Assembly (NCBI GenBank): GCA_905116865.2
Contig: CAJHNH020002703.1
Coordinates: forward strand, 88,734 to 152,733
Direction: 5' to 3'
Length of the DNA: 64,000 nt
Source of the DNA: Candidula unifasciata
Taxonomy: Eukaryota > Mollusca > Gastropoda > Stylommatophora > Geomitridae
Shown here: in pieces, positions 59,911-64,000 of the stretch
Layout: each line of letters begins with the position of its first letter
Position numbering within the stretch: position 1 is the first letter of the stretch
The notes under the pieces: generated by a model
Told to the model about the DNA's origin: nothing
Database searches by the model: none
Seen by the model: only the letters and a program-made list of their open reading frames with translations
Program-made: the position numbers and the translations under genes

Positions 59911-61450
59911 ACAAAAACAAATTTTAATTTCCTATGCCTACCAGCCGGCTAGGTATCTCATGCTTGTATAGCCCCCTCGCAGTGTGGATTTCCTCCCACC
60001 AGCCAAGGCTGTTAAGTCGACCCTGCCTATAATAGGTACCGTAAAATATGCGGGAAAGCAAATCAGGCCGACGTTATAGTTCCAACCCAACCCATTGAGT
60101 GCCGAGCGATTTAAAAATATGCAGCTTACACCATATATCCTAGAACTTATGCTGTAAAAAAGGCTTTTTACTACTGTTGGCATTAATAAACATGTTAACA
60201 CATACGAGCTGGCCGTCATATATAAAACGCGAAAGCAAGCATTTAGCTAGAAATGTTCCCCGAACCAACTGCACTACGTGAACCGCAAAACGAAGTTATA
60301 CATCGAATTCCCCCACCTTCAGATCACGAGGCAGCAGCTTAACCCCTTGGCCTTGGAGACTCCCTCACAGTCACACACACAGAGGGGCTTAACCAAAGAC
60401 AGCATAGACACTAAGTATCTACACACTACTGTATACAACATACCGAAAGCAAACTTGAAGTCCATGGCGAAGACAAGTATCAAATCCGTTTCACAAGTTA
60501 GCTCTCCTTGAAAAGCTCGAAAGCGAAACGACAAAAACACAGTTCTACACTCCACCACACACACAAAACGCTGGGACGTATCCTTGCAGTGTTAGCTGAC
60601 GATGGCTGGCAATATTAGATAAGCGACTTGGGTAACTCCAACAACCAGCTCATCAATAATACATTTACCCCTTAAACTTCTTTCTACTCTACATGTCCGA
60701 AGCTTCAAGCCTGGTGTCCGTGGAAAGAGGGTACCCGCAACGGAGCAAACGCCAGGTGCTATGTTCCGAAACCTCCTGTGGTTTGTCCCAGAGAAACTGT
60801 TATTGATCCACACGTATGTACCATTCCTCTCTTTCTCACCACTGCCCCCTTCCTATTTCCCCTGTCTGCCCCGCCCTGCTCAGCCACACAGTTTTCAGTG
60901 AACGTTAGTCTGTATAATTATTTGTTTTGGCATTCGTGTTCTAAATTACCCCCCTTGTTATGCAAGCGCAGAGGCATATTTCATCCCTTTCTCCAGTTTT
61001 CAGTCAGTCATTCAGTCCATTTTCCTAATCAATCGGTTTCTGCCTATTTCCAGACTCAGGCAATGTCCCCATTCATAATCTGAGCACAGAATATCGAGTA
61101 TTTAATCCATACAAGATACAGGCAAGCGCGGACGGAACTGAGCATCCATGTGTAAATGACATTTGAGGAAGGATATATTGATGAGTGCATTCATGGTAAT
61201 TGAAATTTACACAATTTATGAGTTTTATTCAATCTAGTGTTTTATTCTTGCAAAATATCCATCCCGCATTCTGGGTGAAAGATATACTCGTTTCAGGCTG
61301 CTCTCGAGCGACAAGTATAGGCTATAGTGAGTGTACGAATGTTTGTTTCGTTTAAAAAAATTCTTCTGCATTGTACCCTACATTGGAGCATAGGCCCAAA
61401 ACCTTATAGCACCAGTTTGTCATATGCTGTGTGTATTTTATAAATAGTCC
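59911..61450. other. Unique non-coding stretch
   Basis: Open frames up to about 100 codons (60778-61083 and minus 59938-60219) show no recognised motif. No arrays. Confidence 0.4.
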
Positions 61451-61454
61451 CCTA

Positions 61455-61665
61455 GTGTGATGCAATTTTTTGTTATTTTGAAGCCTCACCCTGGCTTTTG
61501 CCGGGGGTCTTGAATATAGCCAGGGCATAGATATGGCCTAACGGCTTAAAGGGGTTTCTGGGACCTCTTCACTGGTGATCCTCATCCGCATGGTGGCACT
61601 TTGTGTCACCGGGTGTTTTTTGCTTGTGCAATGTCCTGGTTGGGTACAACACCCTACTTACCTAC
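61455..61665 (-). repeat. SINE family B, copy 3
   Basis: Third copy of the family; includes 'gccagggcatagatatggcc', 'tttctgggacctctt', 'tggtggcactttgtgtcacc' and 'tgtcctggttgggta'. Confidence 0.72.
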
Positions 61666-62149
61666 CTTTTTCGTGTGTTCCATTCGTGGGTTCTGTATGT
61701 ATTTTGGAGGAAGGGGAGGAGAGATAATAAAGGTCTGTTCCCATAACAAGCATCTTGTAAAAGATAATTAATTCGGGCTGTGTGAAATATAACGTCTTTG
61801 ACCGAGAGGCGTTGATATCACAATCTAGCTGCAAACCGCAACACAATGTGCCAACCGCCGTTTCAAGAGAAAACAGACACTAGAAATAAGAAGAAGAGGA
61901 AGATAACTACACTGGAACAGACGGCGAATTAGGTCACAACTTTGATGGGAATACTGACAATAACAAGAAGTGAGTAAGTTCAAGCAAAAGGAGTGAAGGA
62001 TTCAGAGGACAAGAAGGTTTTTGTGATTTAAAAAAACAAACTGTCTAACCAGTGGCAATCTGTAAGGTACATGAGGATCTAATGACAATCTTTGAGTGGT
62101 TGTGTACATCACAAAGCAGAGACACATCTTTCAACACGCCTGACTTTGG

Positions 62150-62350
62150 CGATTAAACCTGTCAATTACTGAATGGGGGTCTTTGAGGTTGAGGATTTGG
62201 GACCGCATTGATAGTGCTGTTGCAACGGACTATGCAGGTTAGGACTTTAATTTTACTCCCAACAGAAATAAATCGATAAGCTTACTAATGATTCGAACCC
62301 GGAGCTTCCGCATGAGACCTAGTTTTCTTTACCATTCGGCCAGCCACTCC
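62150..62350 (-). repeat. tRNA-derived SINE head
   Basis: On the minus strand 'tggctggccgaatggtaaag' and 'ccgggttcgaatcat' give a good A-box and near-perfect B-box, but the flanking sequence cannot fold the T- and acceptor stems of a tRNA, so it is a SINE or tRNA pseudogene. Confidence 0.65.
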
Positions 62351-62454
62351 ACTTAGCAGTTCAGCTAATTACACCATTTTTAACCACTGACCTTTAACTA
62401 AATATAGATTCCCCATGCTGTTTCCTGGTCATTATTGGGGTAAAAAAAAGGAAA

Positions 62455-62692
62455 GGGGGGGGGAGCGAGCAGGTGGCAGACTTAGCAGCCTCCTTCCCAC
62501 ACCCCTATACCCCCCCCCCCACATCCCCACACACCCTCTCACCCCCTCCCCACACCCCCACACGCCCTCTCATCCCCTCCCTACACACACTCTCACCCCC
62601 TCCCCCCACACCCCCTCCCCACACCCCCTCCCCCACACCCCCCTCCCCACACCCACACACCCCCACATCCCCCTCCCCAGACCCCATTCTCC
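62455..62692. repeat. C-rich CCCCACACC low-complexity tract
   Basis: Plus strand almost only C, A and T, with repeated CACACCCC and TCACCCCCTCCC units. Pro-rich and Gly-rich frames over it are not genes. Confidence 0.92.
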
Positions 62693-62984
62693 CAAGTTTG
62701 TAGTGAAAGGCGACTAATATCAGTTTTTGTGAAATTTAATATGTTGGGCTAAAAGATGCAGATATCGCAGCTTAGATGTAAACCACAACATAACTTGCCA
62801 AATGCTATTTTAAGGGCGAAAGCAGAAAAAGAGGAACAGTGTGTGCAGCAGGTAGATTTACAAATAGAGATTTGTTTTTACTCATCGTGTGAAAAAAAAG
62901 GTTATTTTTTTATCCAGTGTTAGCAGATTGGAAAATTCTTTAGACTTCCGCTTCTTGATCTCTATGTCTTTTTTCTAAAAAAAA

Positions 62985-63235
62985 AAACACAGACATAAAT
63001 CTTTCTTATTTCTAGCGACATCATACATCCACCAGTATAAACACAGACATAAATCTTTCTTTTCTAGCGACATCATACATCCACCAGTATGAACACAGAC
63101 ATAAATCTTTCTTTTATAGCGACATCTTACAACCACCTATACGAACACACACACATATCTCTCTTTTTTTTTTCTAGCGACATCATACATCCACCAATAC
63201 GAACATACACACACAAATCTTTCTTTTTTCTAGAT
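62985..63235. repeat. ~54-bp minisatellite, about 4.5 copies
   Basis: Units carry 'cacagacataaatctttctt', a T-rich stretch with 'tctagcgacatc', and 'atacatccaccagtat'. Units start near 62987, 63041, 63093 and 63145. Confidence 0.88.
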
Positions 63236-64000
63236 CTACCGAGAAGTCAAACATCACACAATTTTTCTACTGCTCCATGAGGGCCATTTTATGAACCGCG
63301 GTCTGTTGGTAAAAATAGTACATATAAAGAATGTCTTTGTGTGTTTGGTTGTACAGATAAGCAATTCATTTTGCAAACACTGATTTATGCATCATTTAAC
63401 GAGCAGTTTTTTTTTTTTTTTTTTAAATTAAATATATATTTTTTTTAAAAATCAAACGTGCACATTCGTTTGCATTTACCGTTTACCGTAATCGTACCCT
63501 CTCTTGCAGATTATTCAAGAAAATATAAGTAATTTCAAACAAAAACAACCCAGTATTGTATTAGGTGTACGTGTGATGACATTTGATTGATCATTTGGCC
63601 GCTTTCCAAGTTCACCTAGGAGCGGGCTTTCATGTGGAAAACAGCAAGACGCGGTCCATGAATGATACATGGCCAACAATGCTTTACTTGGCAGGGAAAT
63701 ATTGTTCAAGACAGAAAATCAATAATTGTAACGGATGCAGAAGGGATCAATAGAGCTGTCTCGACGACAAAGGGACCGTTGTCTTTTGTGTGAAGTTTAT
63801 GAGAGTCGTTGATAGGCAGATCTGAGCCTCTCGTAGAATATATTTATTCACTAGATTTGCATAGCGCCCCTGTGGTACCTGGGCCTTCACTGAGAGCAGA
63901 GAATACAAGAATTCACCCTTTTAGGCATGCCGTAAGAGGCGACCAAAAGTAGGGTTGGACCTTGGATTGGCTTGCTCATCACGTAATAACAAAAAGCCAC
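63236..64000. other. Unique non-coding end of window
   Basis: Poly-T at 63407-63424. At 63925-63945 'gccgtaagaggcgacc' resembles the 'cgtaagagtcgact' block of SINE family C; the copy may run off the window. Confidence 0.45.

Noticed and set aside
62275..62350. tRNA gene on the minus strand
   Set aside because: The B-box is good but acceptor and T-stem pairing cannot be made; better explained as a SINE head.

Overview
The window looks like intron and intergenic DNA from a mollusc, probably a gastropod. This is inference: long tetranucleotide satellites, many decayed RTE-like and RNase H-bearing LINEs, several tRNA-derived SINE families, and a split animal gene. No bacterial or viral gene organisation is present. 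Only one stretch is convincingly host coding: a 125-bp internal exon on the minus strand (48571-48695) whose 41 codons read like the start of the conserved core of a Kv channel-interacting protein (KChIP/KCNIP, neuronal calcium sensor family). Much of the window is therefore probably intron or flank of that gene, whose other exons I could not find. Most long open frames are microsatellites read in a coding frame and are not genes.

Layout. 0-6.5 kb: SINE copies, GACA/GATA/GA and CTTT/CTGT satellites, one LINE C-terminus. 6.5-11.3 kb: a decayed minus-strand LINE whose middle (8196-10262) is a scrambled, homopolymer-distorted second copy around a 17-N gap, most likely an assembly error. 11.57-14.84 kb: a full-length plus-strand RTE-like LINE bounded by a perfect 13-bp target-site duplication. 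15.6-18.55 kb: a GAA array and a 2.25-kb CATA array. 18.6-21.05 kb: a LINE C-terminus, then a 5'-truncated R2-like element (restriction-like endonuclease end) held between two ~215-bp direct repeats. 24.5-26.6 kb: more LINE and SINE pieces.

26.6-33.5 kb holds the most striking object: a young LTR element with two ~2.13-kb LTRs (about 99% alike by eye) around only 2.66 kb of internal DNA. The interior has no visible reverse transcriptase, integrase, protease or zinc knuckle. It carries one intact 646-codon frame of unknown function containing three 32-residue repeats, a triplicated primer-binding-site-like leader, and a nested hairpin just before the 3' LTR. It is probably a non-autonomous element carrying an orphan protein.

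34-48 kb: minisatellites, AT/CA arrays with a large palindrome, pieces of an I-like LINE with an RNase H domain (39.2-40.6, 43.6-45.05 and 46.47-47.085 kb). The last is nested in another LINE with a 15-bp target-site duplication. 48-64 kb: the KChIP exon, further LINE and SINE copies, a 27-bp minisatellite with higher-order structure (51.33-52.16 kb), GA/CT arrays, a C-rich tract and a 54-bp minisatellite.

The genes do not form a pathway. The story is a host gene neighbourhood colonised repeatedly by retroelements, with SINEs and LINE 3' ends as the commonest recognisable units.
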